From positions 122,136,823-122,200,822 of the forward strand of contig CM060685.1 in assembly GCA_030686995.1 (NCBI GenBank): a stretch of DNA of 64,000 nucleotides, read 5' to 3'. How positions within the stretch are numbered: the first letter of the stretch is position 1; every line of letters starts with the position of its first letter. The notes beneath the pieces are model-generated. The model did no database searches. It worked only from the letters and a program-made list of their open reading frames with translations, and was not told the origin of the DNA. This document shows positions 43,346 through 53,310 of this stretch, in pieces. This stretch comes from Artemisia argyi. Lineage: Eukaryota > Streptophyta > Magnoliopsida > Asterales > Asteraceae. The position numbers were made by a program, and so were the translations under genes.

Positions 43346-44900
43346 AGCTTTTATTCTACTCAAAAGACAAGTTAGGGGTCATTTAACACTAATATGAAAG
43401 TAATTACAACAAATAATCGTTCCACTAAAGACCAATAGACAAGCACGGAGGTCATACACAAGCACCTCACAAATAGTGTTTAGATACTCACATCTCCCGG
43501 GTGTAATAAAGTAATATAACATTATGGAAATGGAAGATATCTCTCACTACCTGTCATAGCAAAATAGATTACCATAGGCTTGGGAAAGGATCAAACCTCC
43601 ACCACATGGCGTAAGCATCTAGGATAAACTATCAAAGAGGTCTTTTTAAAGGGTTGTAACGTTAGGTGTAGGGATATGAATTACACGGTTTTGTTGGATA
43701 AAGGAAGTTTTACTGGTGGCGAGTTAACAATCTTAGTTAATTACATGTACAAGATGGCGTTGCTAAGCCAAGACTAGACTCGACTTAAGCTAATAAATGG
43801 AAAATAACAAAAACATAAAATGAACATAGAATGAAAACGGGATGGTAGTCCGTATGTTTTTTCTCTCTTTTTTTTTCTTTTCTATTTTTTTTTCTTTTTC
43901 TTTATTTATTTATTTATTTATTTATTTTTTTTGCATACACTCTTACCCTACCATCCAAAATAATACATCATAGGGGTTTGAGCATTCCCCTTACACTTGA
44001 ATCTTTACATACTTTACAATTAACTAATCTAATGACTCGAATTAAGAAAATCAAAACACTTGGAGCACTTTTAAGATTAACGTACATATGGGGGTAATAA
44101 GTGATGTTCTTCCCCATTACTCCATAAAATAAGTACTTACCCATGAGTCCCAATCGTCCCAAAACAATATGTACAATGATATGACTCGACCTAGCAACCA
44201 TGTAATCAATTAGAAAGTTAACTTAGGGTTTAACAAATAACAATAATGCACTAAAAATGAGCGCATACACGGAAGGCTAAGGCGATTTGGGTGTACATTT
44301 AAGTGGGGTGTAACAAATTCTTCCTTTAAGTAAGATGCTTAAAGTTAGAAACGAAAAGATAGGCTCGGAGGGGTGTACTAGGGGTTTCGTGTACTAAAAA
44401 TGAGTACAACGCTAAGGGTGTGGGAAAAATTAGTTGACTTAACTAGCCAAGTAATATGACTTAAATGGTCAAGTAATCATGATACGGGTTTAACACAAGG
44501 GTGATCCTAATGCCTCTTATCATGTAGTAAATCCTACTACACGAATGTAGTCTCACTAGCGGTCTTGGGATGCATCACTAACGCAAGTTCTAGAATCTAA
44601 ATGCTACCGGTATACTCATAAGCACCAATAATGAATGCTTTTCCTATCAAATCTAAAGGCGAACCTCACATTTTTGGGTGGAAAATTTTTCTGAATATAC
44701 GGTTATGTGCTAGTCATACAACCTCCTATCCATGAGACGCTTGCTATGGCTAAAGTTTCACTCCTAAATGTTGTAAAAAATTTTAAATTTGGCGCTAAAA
44801 TTACACTAACAAGTATTTCTCGTAGTTTTATTACTCATCTACTATCAAACAAAACAAACTCAAGTGAAAGTGCATATGTAAGGTATCATCTTTTTACCCT

Positions 44901-44937
44901 CCCCTTACACTTAAGATGAACATTGTCCCCAATGTTC
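44901..44937 (-). promoter_or_regulatory. Internal tract-plus-hairpin module of A2
   Basis: The plus strand reads CCCCTTACACTTAAGAT, then GAACATTG-TCCC-CAATGTTC. Geometry (8-bp stem, 4-base loop, same side of the tract) equals that of the terminal site at 43305-43345, although the stem sequence is different. Base pairing is therefore kept while sequence changes. Confidence 0.65.
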
Positions 44938-45310
44938 AAGTAAAGAATGTAAAAGTTAAAAAGTAAAGAGAATGAAATCAAATACTCCCCTGATTCGCTC
45001 GGTATGGATTTTAGTTGGCCAGGTTAAATCTTCTTCCAAGAAAACGAACAATCAAAGCTTCCCTTCCAGAATATAAATCATCTTCTTGTCACAAATAACC
45101 TGTAAATCCTGACAAAAGTAGACAAGGCAACCTCGCGTAAAATCGGCGGCATCCTATATAAGTTACTAAATCCTAGAAAACAAAGTAAGATATAATGCTT
45201 GTGGAATGAAGTTTGCAGATTTCCTGGAGATTATAAAACTTAATAATTCACAAAAACTATAAGACTCCGTTAGAAAAACAAAACCGGTAAAATTTCCAGA
45301 TTTTAACTCC

Positions 45311-45343
45311 TGACGCCGTCAAGAGCAAACCCTGACGCCGTCA
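45311..45343. promoter_or_regulatory. Internal pair of TGACGCCGTCA palindromes
   Basis: Two perfect copies start at 45311 and 45333, separated by AGAGCAAACCC. They lie about 440 bases beyond the protease end. Outside the LTRs these are the only perfect copies I see in A2. Confidence 0.8.
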
Positions 45344-45783
45344 GAATGGACCTGCAGAAATTCTTATGTTAAGTTTCCGGAAAATTTCTGGAAAAACTTT
45401 GTCCTACTTCCTGGAAAATCCTGTAAAACTTCATTATGGCTCAATACAAGCATTTGACTCTAACAAATACGAATATACATGTTCATTAAATATTGTGGAT
45501 AATCATGATCGGTTTGTTTCTTAAAAACATATTTGGGGTTTCCCCTTACACTTATCTTTTGCAAAAATACCTCTAGGTTGAAGTTAAGACTAGGCTAAAC
45601 AACATAATAAAGTATTTCCATTTTTTAGTAGAGAAACATGATCAATCAACAATAAAAATAAAACATGCATACGGAAGCAAATAACAATCAAACAAATAAA
45701 AATCACACAAAACATGGGTCGCCTCCCAAGAAGCGCTTTTCTTTATTTACGAGTCTTGTAGCTAGACTCAAAGTCGTGGGTTA

Positions 45784-46344
45784 CTACGTGATCTCATCAT
45801 TGGTTCCACTCTCTAGGTCGTCTTCTAAACCAGTTTTGTATTCCGGACCTAGTTGCAAGCATTCTTTGTAGAAACCAAGCATCCTATTTCTAACATACTC
45901 TACTCCTCTACGTCTATCCTCCTCATTCCTATAATAAGCCGCTTGCTTACGTTCCTTCTCGAAATTAGAGAGAAGGCGGTATTGCTCAATTTTGTAGGGC
46001 ATTTGATAAGCAACCTCATCATTGTCTTTCTTGAACCTAACTATCCCTAACGTCGGATCATAACTCATCCTAGTGGCCTCAACAAATGGTTTCCCAAATA
46101 TTATTTGACTTAGGCAAGCATCTATCACCGGACGCGTGTCTTCCACTATCATAAAATCAATCTCATAGGTGAGATTCCCTATAATCACATGTACTCCCTT
46201 AACTCTTCCTGCAAAATTACTTATCCAACTTTTACCGGGCATTATCCTAAAATTGAGTTGCTTCTTCATCACCCAATTGTAATAAGTCCTAGACATGATG
46301 TTCACGGGGGATATAGGGTCTATGTAAGCTTTCCATATATGCAT
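45784..46344 (-). pseudogene. Degenerate Athila-like protease domain of A2
   Basis: The 186-residue frame begins in a different phase from gag and overlaps its end. It shows IDPISPVNIMSRTYYNWV, GRVKGVHVIIGNLTYEIDF and FGKPFVEATRM. This is the layout of a retroviral-type aspartic protease: active-site loop, flap region, then a GKPF/GRPF block. The expected D-[ST]-G triad reads D-P-I-S, so activity is doubtful. The C-terminus (RLLSNFEKERKQAAYYRNEE) is charged and ends TNDEIT. No reverse transcriptase follows, and the frame change near 46345-46380 separates it from gag. Confidence 0.65.
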
Positions 46345-48020
46345 GTGCCCGATATTGCATGGGATGTTAATATTAGAGGGTCTCCCATTTTGATCAGGGG
46401 ATCGCCAAAGATATATGTTGTCTCGGGACTATCGAATAAATCCTTATGGTATTCCCGTTCTTCCTTGGTTGGCAACTTATCAAAATATTCCTCTATAGGT
46501 TCTACCTCCTCTAATTTCTCATCCTTTTTAACCTCAACTTCCCTACTCTCATCCTCACTATTGGCTTCTACTCTAACTTCATCCTTGTCACTCTCCTCTA
46601 TCTCCCTATCTATCGGCTTAATGGTGACAACATTGACAAAGTGGACATGTTTGGATGATGAGGGGTCCTTAACTTGGATTCCACTATTGGTGTCCCTAGT
46701 GTCCTTCCTAGGTGTGGCTAATGTTTGGTTGTTGAGGGCTTTCAACAAGTTGTCGATCTTGTTGGTCATCTCCGTTTGTTGTTGGTTGAATTCGGTTTCA
46801 AACCTAGCTATGCGAGCTTCTTGAGATGCCATAAATTTCGACATCAATCCTTCAAGATTGTTGGTACTACCATAGTTGTTAGAAGGATTGTTGTTGAAGG
46901 TACGGTTGGATGGTGGACCGTTTGATTGGTAACGATTAGGTGGGTTGGATGAATTGGGTTGATTTTGTTTCCACCTAAGGTTTGGGTGATTTTTCCATGA
47001 GGGGTTATATGAATCACCGTATGTGTTTGGCTCGGGCTTGAAAGTGTACCACTTATCTCCCGCTTCGTCGGTACGCGTGGATGCGTAGTCCGCAAAAGCT
47101 GTTCCGGGGAGTTCCACACAATCTCGAGTGTCATGGGGACCACTACATAATTCGCATGAAGAAGTGATTTTGTTCACTTGGCTTGAATGCTTCGGAGCTT
47201 CGTAAGATTTCATGAGAAACTTGACTTGGTCCTCAAGTTCCATGATCCTACGGTCGGGAGTGCCTGAATTATTCGAAGGCAAAGATATTGCCTTGACCGT
47301 TTTGTTCAAATCACGGGGATCATTCCAACTTTCGTTGTCATAGAGAGCAAGATCTTCTATGAGTTCCCATGATTGTTCCGCACTAAGATCACGTAGCTTA
47401 CCACCGGCCGATTGGTCAATGGTTCGCCTCGTGGAGATGTCGATATGGTCATAGAAGATTTGGACTTGGAGCCAAAGATCTATGCCATGATGAGGGACTT
47501 TTTGGAGTAAGTCCTTGAAACGAGTCCATGCTTCATAAAGAGATTCATTTTGACGTTGTTGGAACATCAAGATGTCATTCCTAAGTTTAGTAGTTCTCCC
47601 CGGTGGGAAAAATTGAGCAAGGAAACGAGTGGTGAGATCATCCCATGTGGTGATGGATCCCGCGGGTAAACGCTCAAGCCATTGACTAGTTTGATCCCGT
47701 AGAGAGAATTGGAATAGGCGTAAACGGGTAGTCTCTCTAGTTTCAACACCTAGGTCTATGGAATCTACGATTTTGAGGAAGTCCTTAAGGTTTTGGTTTG
47801 GATCTTCGGAACGAAGTCCATGGAATGCACATCCGCTTTGCACCAACCGGATGGTGTCGGATCGCAAGGGGGTCACATTGGCTCCGGTGAGCTCAATGGT
47901 GTTTCGGTAGCCTTGGTGGCTAGGTCGGGAATACTCTCCTAAGGTTCGGGGCCTAAGGGGTTCTAATGGTGGGTTTTGTTGTGGTGGGATGATGGGTTCA
48001 AAGATGTTACCACCTTCCAT
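46320..48020 (-). CDS. Athila-like gag of A2
   Basis: This 566-residue frame starts 170 bases inside the primer binding site. The N-terminal capsid-like region is intact: SQWLERLPAGSITTWDDLTTRFLAQFFPP, a hallmark block shared by Ty3/gypsy retrotransposon gag proteins (around residues 110-145), then RNDILMFQQRQNESLYEAW. A single CX2C-type knuckle-like segment CELCSGPHDTRDC lies near residue 290. After it come an Asn/Pro-rich linker, a Gln/Asn coiled-coil stretch (FETEFNQQQTEMTNKIDNLL), and a Glu-rich tail ending after a frame change (SGTCIYGKLT). Gag would form particles around the element RNA. This is the only complete protein the element offers. Confidence 0.85.
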   Translation of the reverse strand: MEGGNIFEPIIPPQQNPPLEPLRPRTLGEYSRPSHQGYRNTIELTGANVTPLRSDTIRLVQSGCAFHGLRSEDPNQNLKDFLKIVDSIDLGVETRETTRLRLFQFSLRDQTSQWLERLPAGSITTWDDLTTRFLAQFFPPGRTTKLRNDILMFQQRQNESLYEAWTRFKDLLQKVPHHGIDLWLQVQIFYDHIDISTRRTIDQSAGGKLRDLSAEQSWELIEDLALYDNESWNDPRDLNKTVKAISLPSNNSGTPDRRIMELEDQVKFLMKSYEAPKHSSQVNKITSSCELCSGPHDTRDCVELPGTAFADYASTRTDEAGDKWYTFKPEPNTYGDSYNPSWKNHPNLRWKQNQPNSSNPPNRYQSNGPPSNRTFNNNPSNNYGSTNNLEGLMSKFMASQEARIARFETEFNQQQTEMTNKIDNLLKALNNQTLATPRKDTRDTNSGIQVKDPSSSKHVHFVNVVTIKPIDREIEESDKDEVRVEANSEDESREVEVKKDEKLEEVEPIEEYFDKLPTKEEREYHKDLFDSPETTYIFGDPLIKMGDPLILTSHAISGTCIYGKLT

Positions 48021-48168
48021 GATGTCGGATGGTAAAGAGTTACGAACAAAGGCACGAAGAAATAAGATAGACTAAAGAAGACCTAAAAATAAAAATAAAA
48101 ATCTTACTAGAAAGGAATCTAGCAAGTAGACCTAATAAAAAGAAATCTTAACCTAGACAATAACTATT

Positions 48169-48187
48169 CCCCGGGCTGCGGCGCCAA
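48169..48187 (-). promoter_or_regulatory. Primer binding site of A2
   Basis: The minus strand reads TTGGCGCCGCAGCCCGGGG, separated from the LTR end by AGTTT. It is an Athila-type (tRNA-Asp-like) site with changes in its second half. Confidence 0.75.
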
Positions 48188-48192
48188 AAACT

Positions 48193-49599
48193 TGATGCGT
48201 GGGAATCGCACTTTGCTTTACCTCTCGAGGGATCTCGAGAAGCTTACAACCCCCACCAGGCAGTGTACCTGATCGTTGTAGTATAGTATAGTGACAAGTA
48301 CCGGGGGATTGATCGTTCAGCTTAGGAATAGTGTCGCTAGGATTAGAAAACCTAATTAATAGTTCTAGAGATGAAAGATGATTATTTTTGTGTTTTTATA
48401 TTTTATGAAAGCAAGTAAAATCTCGGGTTTTGGAAGAGTGGGCGGAATTAGTTGCTATTCAACTAACCCAAAGCTAAGATGCAATCAAAATAAAATAATA
48501 AAAATGAAATTAAACTAAATTAAACTAAGGTTGTGAGCAGTAATTGGAGAAATTGTGTTTACTTAGACTTCATTACTCCCTAGATATCTTTTACATGTTA
48601 ATTACTTGTTACACTTGTATGAATGACGGATTGTATTCCTTAATACCATTCGTGGGGTGGCATACATAACTCCCCAACTCTATGAGCTCTTATCTCCTCC
48701 TACACCATGACCTAGCACAACTATAGGGATTGTAAACAGTGGCTCATGCATTAAATACAACCAATAAAGACCTAGTACGCCTCGGTTCATGTTTCTTAAG
48801 ACGGTCAAGCATGTTACCATTTGGAGATCTGCCAGTTTTCTTAAGCCTAACATATAAATCATTCATTCAAAACAAGAATAGACAAGTAATCAACACATAA
48901 TCAACATCTAGGTTTCATTAGATCTAAGCAAACACAAGAGAGATTTAGCCTAGCATAGTAGAATTGAGACAAGAACAAAAGATAAACAACCAACACATAG
49001 ACATATTGATTGAATTAAGAGTATACTTATCTCAATTACAATGCAAGGTCTCAAGGGTTTGGAACCCTTGAAAAACCTGTAAAAGAGGCACCAAAATCGT
49101 CTTTAGGGTTTCACCAAAACTTCTCTCTTCTTAATGAAAAAAACTAGAAAACTATATATAGGAAAAACAGTCTGACGGCGTCAAGAGTTGATTCTGACGC
49201 CGTCACCTCGCCGCCATAAACTTCCTCGGACGGCCTTGATCCACCTATGACGGCCTATGTGACGCCGTCACCACCCACGGTAAATTATTCTTGGCCACTT
49301 TGACGCCGTCACCTCTCCATCTGACGCCGTCACCAGCTACGGTAAATTATTCTCCATGTCTGACGCCGTCAAGAAGCAAGTCTTGACGCCGTCACCTTGT
49401 ATCCTCAGCTTGGATTTTTGGTACTTTGCCGTTTTCTTCACTTTATGCTCCAAAAATGTCCAAAATAGCCTCTTTTCCAGAATTCACTCTCCAAACACCT
49501 AAAATCACAAAAGGAACGATTTAGGGCAATATTTGATCAAATAAAGTCGGATTCGGGCTTAAATGACCCCCTAAAAACGGATCATTTTTCGCCTCATCA
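48193..49599 (-). repeat. 5' LTR of A2
   Basis: It has the same length and ends as the 3' LTR. The palindrome cluster is at 49173-49394 with seven perfect copies. The intact copy at about 49260 shows that the TAACG form in the 3' LTR is a later change. Confidence 0.9.
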
Positions 49600-49604
49600 T
49601 ATTC

Positions 49605-49731
49605 TAGTCAGCTCCCACTTCCTACAGCAACACTCCCTTCTATCCATGTTAACAACACATTGATCCTCATCAGGCACATTTACTTGATATAAAGAGCCTC
49701 CAATCGAATCAACAATGCAGTAAGTACCTTT
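49605..49731 (-). pseudogene. MULE transposase fragment, part 1
   Basis: The minus-strand frame reads GGSLYQVNVPDEDQCVVNMD and then CCCRKWELTRI, the first half of a SWIM zinc-binding motif (CXCX..). It is continued by PCKHVVAAV across the A2 insertion at 41897. The TATTC target duplication accounts exactly for the join. Upstream of 49731 the sequence changes to LTR-like DNA, so the rest of the transposase is missing. Confidence 0.65.
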
Positions 49732-50890
49732 TTTTATATAGCATCAAACATGTGATGCAGGATTTCTGATCAGGTTTTAATATTTATAATAGTCTCGTCT
49801 ACCTAAGGTCTACCTAATGCACTTACGGGCAGTGTACTCGGTCATGTATAGAGTACTTTTCGGTAAAGCCGAGGTCATCCCAAGAGCTATGAGTGTGGAT
49901 CCTAATTTAAGTCTATGTCACAATATTAAAAGGGTTTATGAGTAGAATATTAATTAAACTAATAAATTGAAAATAACAAAAGGTGAATATTAAATGAGGT
50001 GAACTAAATGTGATCAATAGGCATGGTTTTCTGGCAAACAACTAATGGATGATAATTGTTTTGATCTAATTCTCAAACATTATCTATTCACACATTAAAT
50101 TGTGGTAAAAGGCGGTAGACTCCTTTGGTCAATTCATCTACCCTATGATCCTAGACTCCTCACCAAGGTAATTATTAGAGACCAAGGATCATTCGGTAAT
50201 CTATTCACAGTCATAAAGAGCCGGTGTTTACTTTCGCAATACATGGGGGTTAAAGTCAACTAGACTCAGTTGGTCAATTCGTCTAGTCCTATCTTCCATA
50301 ACGTCCTATTCCGTAACCTAATGATTACAAGAGTTCGTGTGTTTATGAAATGGAAGAGTCATTAAGTACATCTACTAACTAAGAAATATTTAATGGAACC
50401 CGACCTCTCGGAACTTAGGTTCCCCCTAATTTCTTAAGCAATTCCGTTTGGAAGGTGGTCGTTGGCTGAAATTTCCACACAAATAGTGATAGTCCTATCG
50501 CCGATTTTTATCATTAAACGCAACCTGATTCACTAGGGTCCTATGGTCAATTCTCCTAGCTTCCTAGATACTACCCAAAATTTCATGCTACTAAAACAAA
50601 GGTGTCCCAAAATAAGCCAAGAAAGTATACATATAAAGCGATAAAGAAACAAGAAATTAAAATCAAACAATTAACAATGAATAATTAATTAAACATTAAT
50701 AACACTAATTTAAACACAATAGATATCAATTCATTGACAATTAATCACAGAATCAAAATTATGTCAATTAATAATGAAACTGAAATAAATAATGAAGGTC
50801 GAAAAATGATTACATATAGTGCCAATTAAATGCTATCGATCCCCTAATTGAGTACCGGGGCAAAAACCCGAAGGATTTGCCCCTTTAAAC
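49732..50890 (-). mobile_element. LTR-like fragment of another gypsy element (E)
   Basis: There is no ORF. Phrases such as AAAGCCGAGGTCATCCCAAG and the duplicated GACTC-TTGGTCAATTC-TCTA (50126 and 50268) are typical of the transcribed end of Athila/Tat LTRs. Orientation is taken as minus by analogy with family A and is tentative. The right edge at 50890 is the start of the segmental duplication. Neither primer site nor partner LTR is seen. Confidence 0.4.
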
Positions 50891-51131
50891 CTGCGCCACC
50901 AAACCAAACTGCTGCTCTCCTCTTTTTGTCTTGTATGGTAGCCAAAGAGAACCAAAAACAATATTGTTGATAACTTAAGCTACGTAGGGTATTATTTATA
51001 TATAATATGAAGTTTCGCCTTGTCCAACTTTAGCCCCTGAGCTCACATGTTGTTTTCACATGTTGAAATGCAACTTCAAAACCTTTTTCACGTTTTTCTT
51101 GTGTTTCAAAATTTGTTATTTGTATTTTACA

Positions 51132-52189
51132 TCACTCAAGATCCACAGTCAATGATGCAATTTTTGCTTTTAATGTCTTGTTTATTTCATTGCATTTTTT
51201 AGCCTGGGTTTGGGTGGTCAGAAGTAAGGTCATGAGTTCTGGATGTGGACTGGCCGTAGGTTCATTTTCTTCAATTTGATCATTGTTATAGTCATCAATT
51301 GAATCATCAAATGTAACAACGGTGTTCATTTGTTCATCCTCTTGAGGAGATAAAAATGAGTCAGTTTGAACAACATGCCCCTCGGCTGATGCAGATGCAG
51401 ATGGTAATGCTATTTCATGTATCAGGCATGTGGGTGAACCATGTACCTGAGACAGACTGTCAGTGTCATACACTGGGCCCGTGTCACTCATGTGAAGTTC
51501 CTACATGTTTGCCATTAACATCACTGCTGCATTTGCTTCCAAATCTTCCATGTCATTGTCAGAACAAGCATTGACCATGAAGTTATTTTCTTTGTCAGTC
51601 AGAGTGCCACCTGCTTCATCTTTAAGAGCTAAGAGTAATGCTTGCTTGTGAAACACACTGCCTCGAGTTCTTGGATTTGGACATGCAATAGCCAGATGAC
51701 CCTTTCGATTGCGATTATAGCATCGAACCACTGTATTCCCAGTTTCAACAATTTCAACCTTTTCTGAGTAGCACCAGCATTGTTCCTATATCCCCCAGTA
51801 TTGTTAAACCATTGTCCATTTTCCGAGTTTCCCATATAACCTCCGGAACTAGATCTTCCATAGTTACGATTCTGCATCTCAACTCGACCATCTTGTACAA
51901 CAGCTTGATTCCTTGTGTTAGATGAAGTGCGAAGTCGATTGTTTGTTTTGTTTGACAATTTGATGAAGGCACGAGCAATAAGTGCAAGTCCTTGATTCAG
52001 AGTGTTAAATTCCTCATCATCTTCATCATCGTTTGAATTTGTGTAGTACATGGTGTCAGTGTTGTCATAGGGGACAAGTTGATTTGAACCTGATTGTTGT
52101 GACGAATCATATGAGATTAGTTGGTTTGAGGGTGTTTGTTGTGGGTAATTAAAGTAATTTTGTTCTTGGACATAAGCATGGTTTGACAA
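51132..52189 (-). pseudogene. Ty1/copia gag fragment (copy 2)
   Basis: This is the counterpart of 2724-3731. It has a separate single-base loss near 51759 (AACCTTTTC versus AACCCTTTTC in copy 1), which shifts the frame before the zinc-knuckle region. It shares the in-frame TAG before MSDTGPVYD. It keeps the extra T in the tail and so reads on to INKTLKAKIASLTVDLE. The shared stop predates the duplication; the frameshifts came later. Confidence 0.6.
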
Positions 52190-53310
52190 TGGTGGTGGGG
52201 CAAAGTGAGATTAAGCTATGAGGGATAATGAGTTTGGAGTTGTTGGAGGTGAGTAATTTCCACGAAGGGCCCAATCTTTGTTCTTAAATGAAAAGTTCTT
52301 GGTGGATTCTTCCCGTAAACCTCAAAATGCATATTTTAATCAAAAGTTTTCCAAAAACAACATCAATATGCTATTTTTGAGGGGGAGAATGAAAAGTGAT
52401 TAAAACATGATAAACAAAATGAATGAAATCTCGCATGAGCTCAACTTAGTAATCACCAACGAATTGACGAAACTAAAATATCAGTAAATCGAAAGGACTT
52501 GTCCTGGACGGGTACTAATTTCAAGCCAGTCTAACTAGTGATGTAAACGTGTCTCGAATAGGAATGTACCGTTTCGAGAGAGATTTTTTGAATATGACTA
52601 GAACGGGTAATAATTTCAAGCTGGCCTAGCCAGTGATGTAAACGTGTCTCAGAGCGGTCATGTTCACTAAGATTCAATCAATTCAAAAGTGCAAACTCCA
52701 CCCAACATGTGTAAATTTCTATTTAAAACATGTAAGCACATGTGAAGGGGGAGTATTTCTAAAAAACACAAAACTCTCAAATTGTTAACAAATGAAATTT
52801 CTAAATTACAAACACTTTGAGAGATTTTCAAATGATGTTTATGGCAATATAGGATAGTCATGGAGTTATAAGGAGACTAAGTATAGGAAATACGTCCTAT
52901 GATCTGCCAGAGCCGGGGGGATCTACCCAAGGACAATACCAATAGTTTAGAACTAGAAAGTCCTTAGTTATGATATGAAAAAAAGGAGAAAAGAATGAAA
53001 GGAGAAAGAAGGGGTTGAAGAATTAAAAAGAAAAGTTATGAAAAGGGTGAAAAGAAATACCCTCCAAATGATTCAACCTTAGGGAAGAAACCGGGTTCAA
53101 CTCATATGATACTGGTTGTTGCTAAGGTGACACCGGTATTGAAGACAAAGACGTCATGGACCCAGTGACGCACTGCACCTAACCTTCTAAACCACTCAAG
53201 TTCTCTTAAAAGAGCTTGTTTCATTCTCACGGGGAACCCTGCATAATTTATCGACCGCTCATTACGAGCCATGTTGATTGAAATAGGAGACACCGCTCCA
53301 GTCTCCGATT

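Larger units (their letters stand above)
43346..45783 (-). other. Non-coding 3' part of A2 with internal tract modules
   Basis: There is no ORF with a domain. Tract-like runs equal to the family's own tract (AAGTGTAAGGGG on the element strand) recur at 43987-44000, 44901-44916 and 45542-45554. The one at 44901 is followed by a hairpin with an 8-bp stem and 4-base loop (44918-44937). Two TGACGCCGTCA palindromes lie at 45311-45343, and a TTCTTGGGAGGCGACCC motif at about 45718-45740. A T-rich, TTTA-repeat stretch lies at 43858-43931. Confidence 0.6.
41898..49599 (-). mobile_element. Athila-like non-autonomous element A2 (gag plus degenerate protease)
   Basis: Two 1,407-bp LTRs (41898-43304 and 48193-49599, each TGATGCG...CCTCATCA on the plus strand) flank a 4.9-kb interior. 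The target duplication is TATTC (41893-41897 and 49600-49604). By eye only six positions differ between the LTRs, so insertion was recent. The interior holds gag, a degenerate protease and about 2.5 kb of non-coding DNA. Reverse transcriptase, RNase H and integrase are absent. It fits the description of terminal-repeat retrotransposons that retain only gag, and would need enzymes from a relative to move. Confidence 0.9.
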
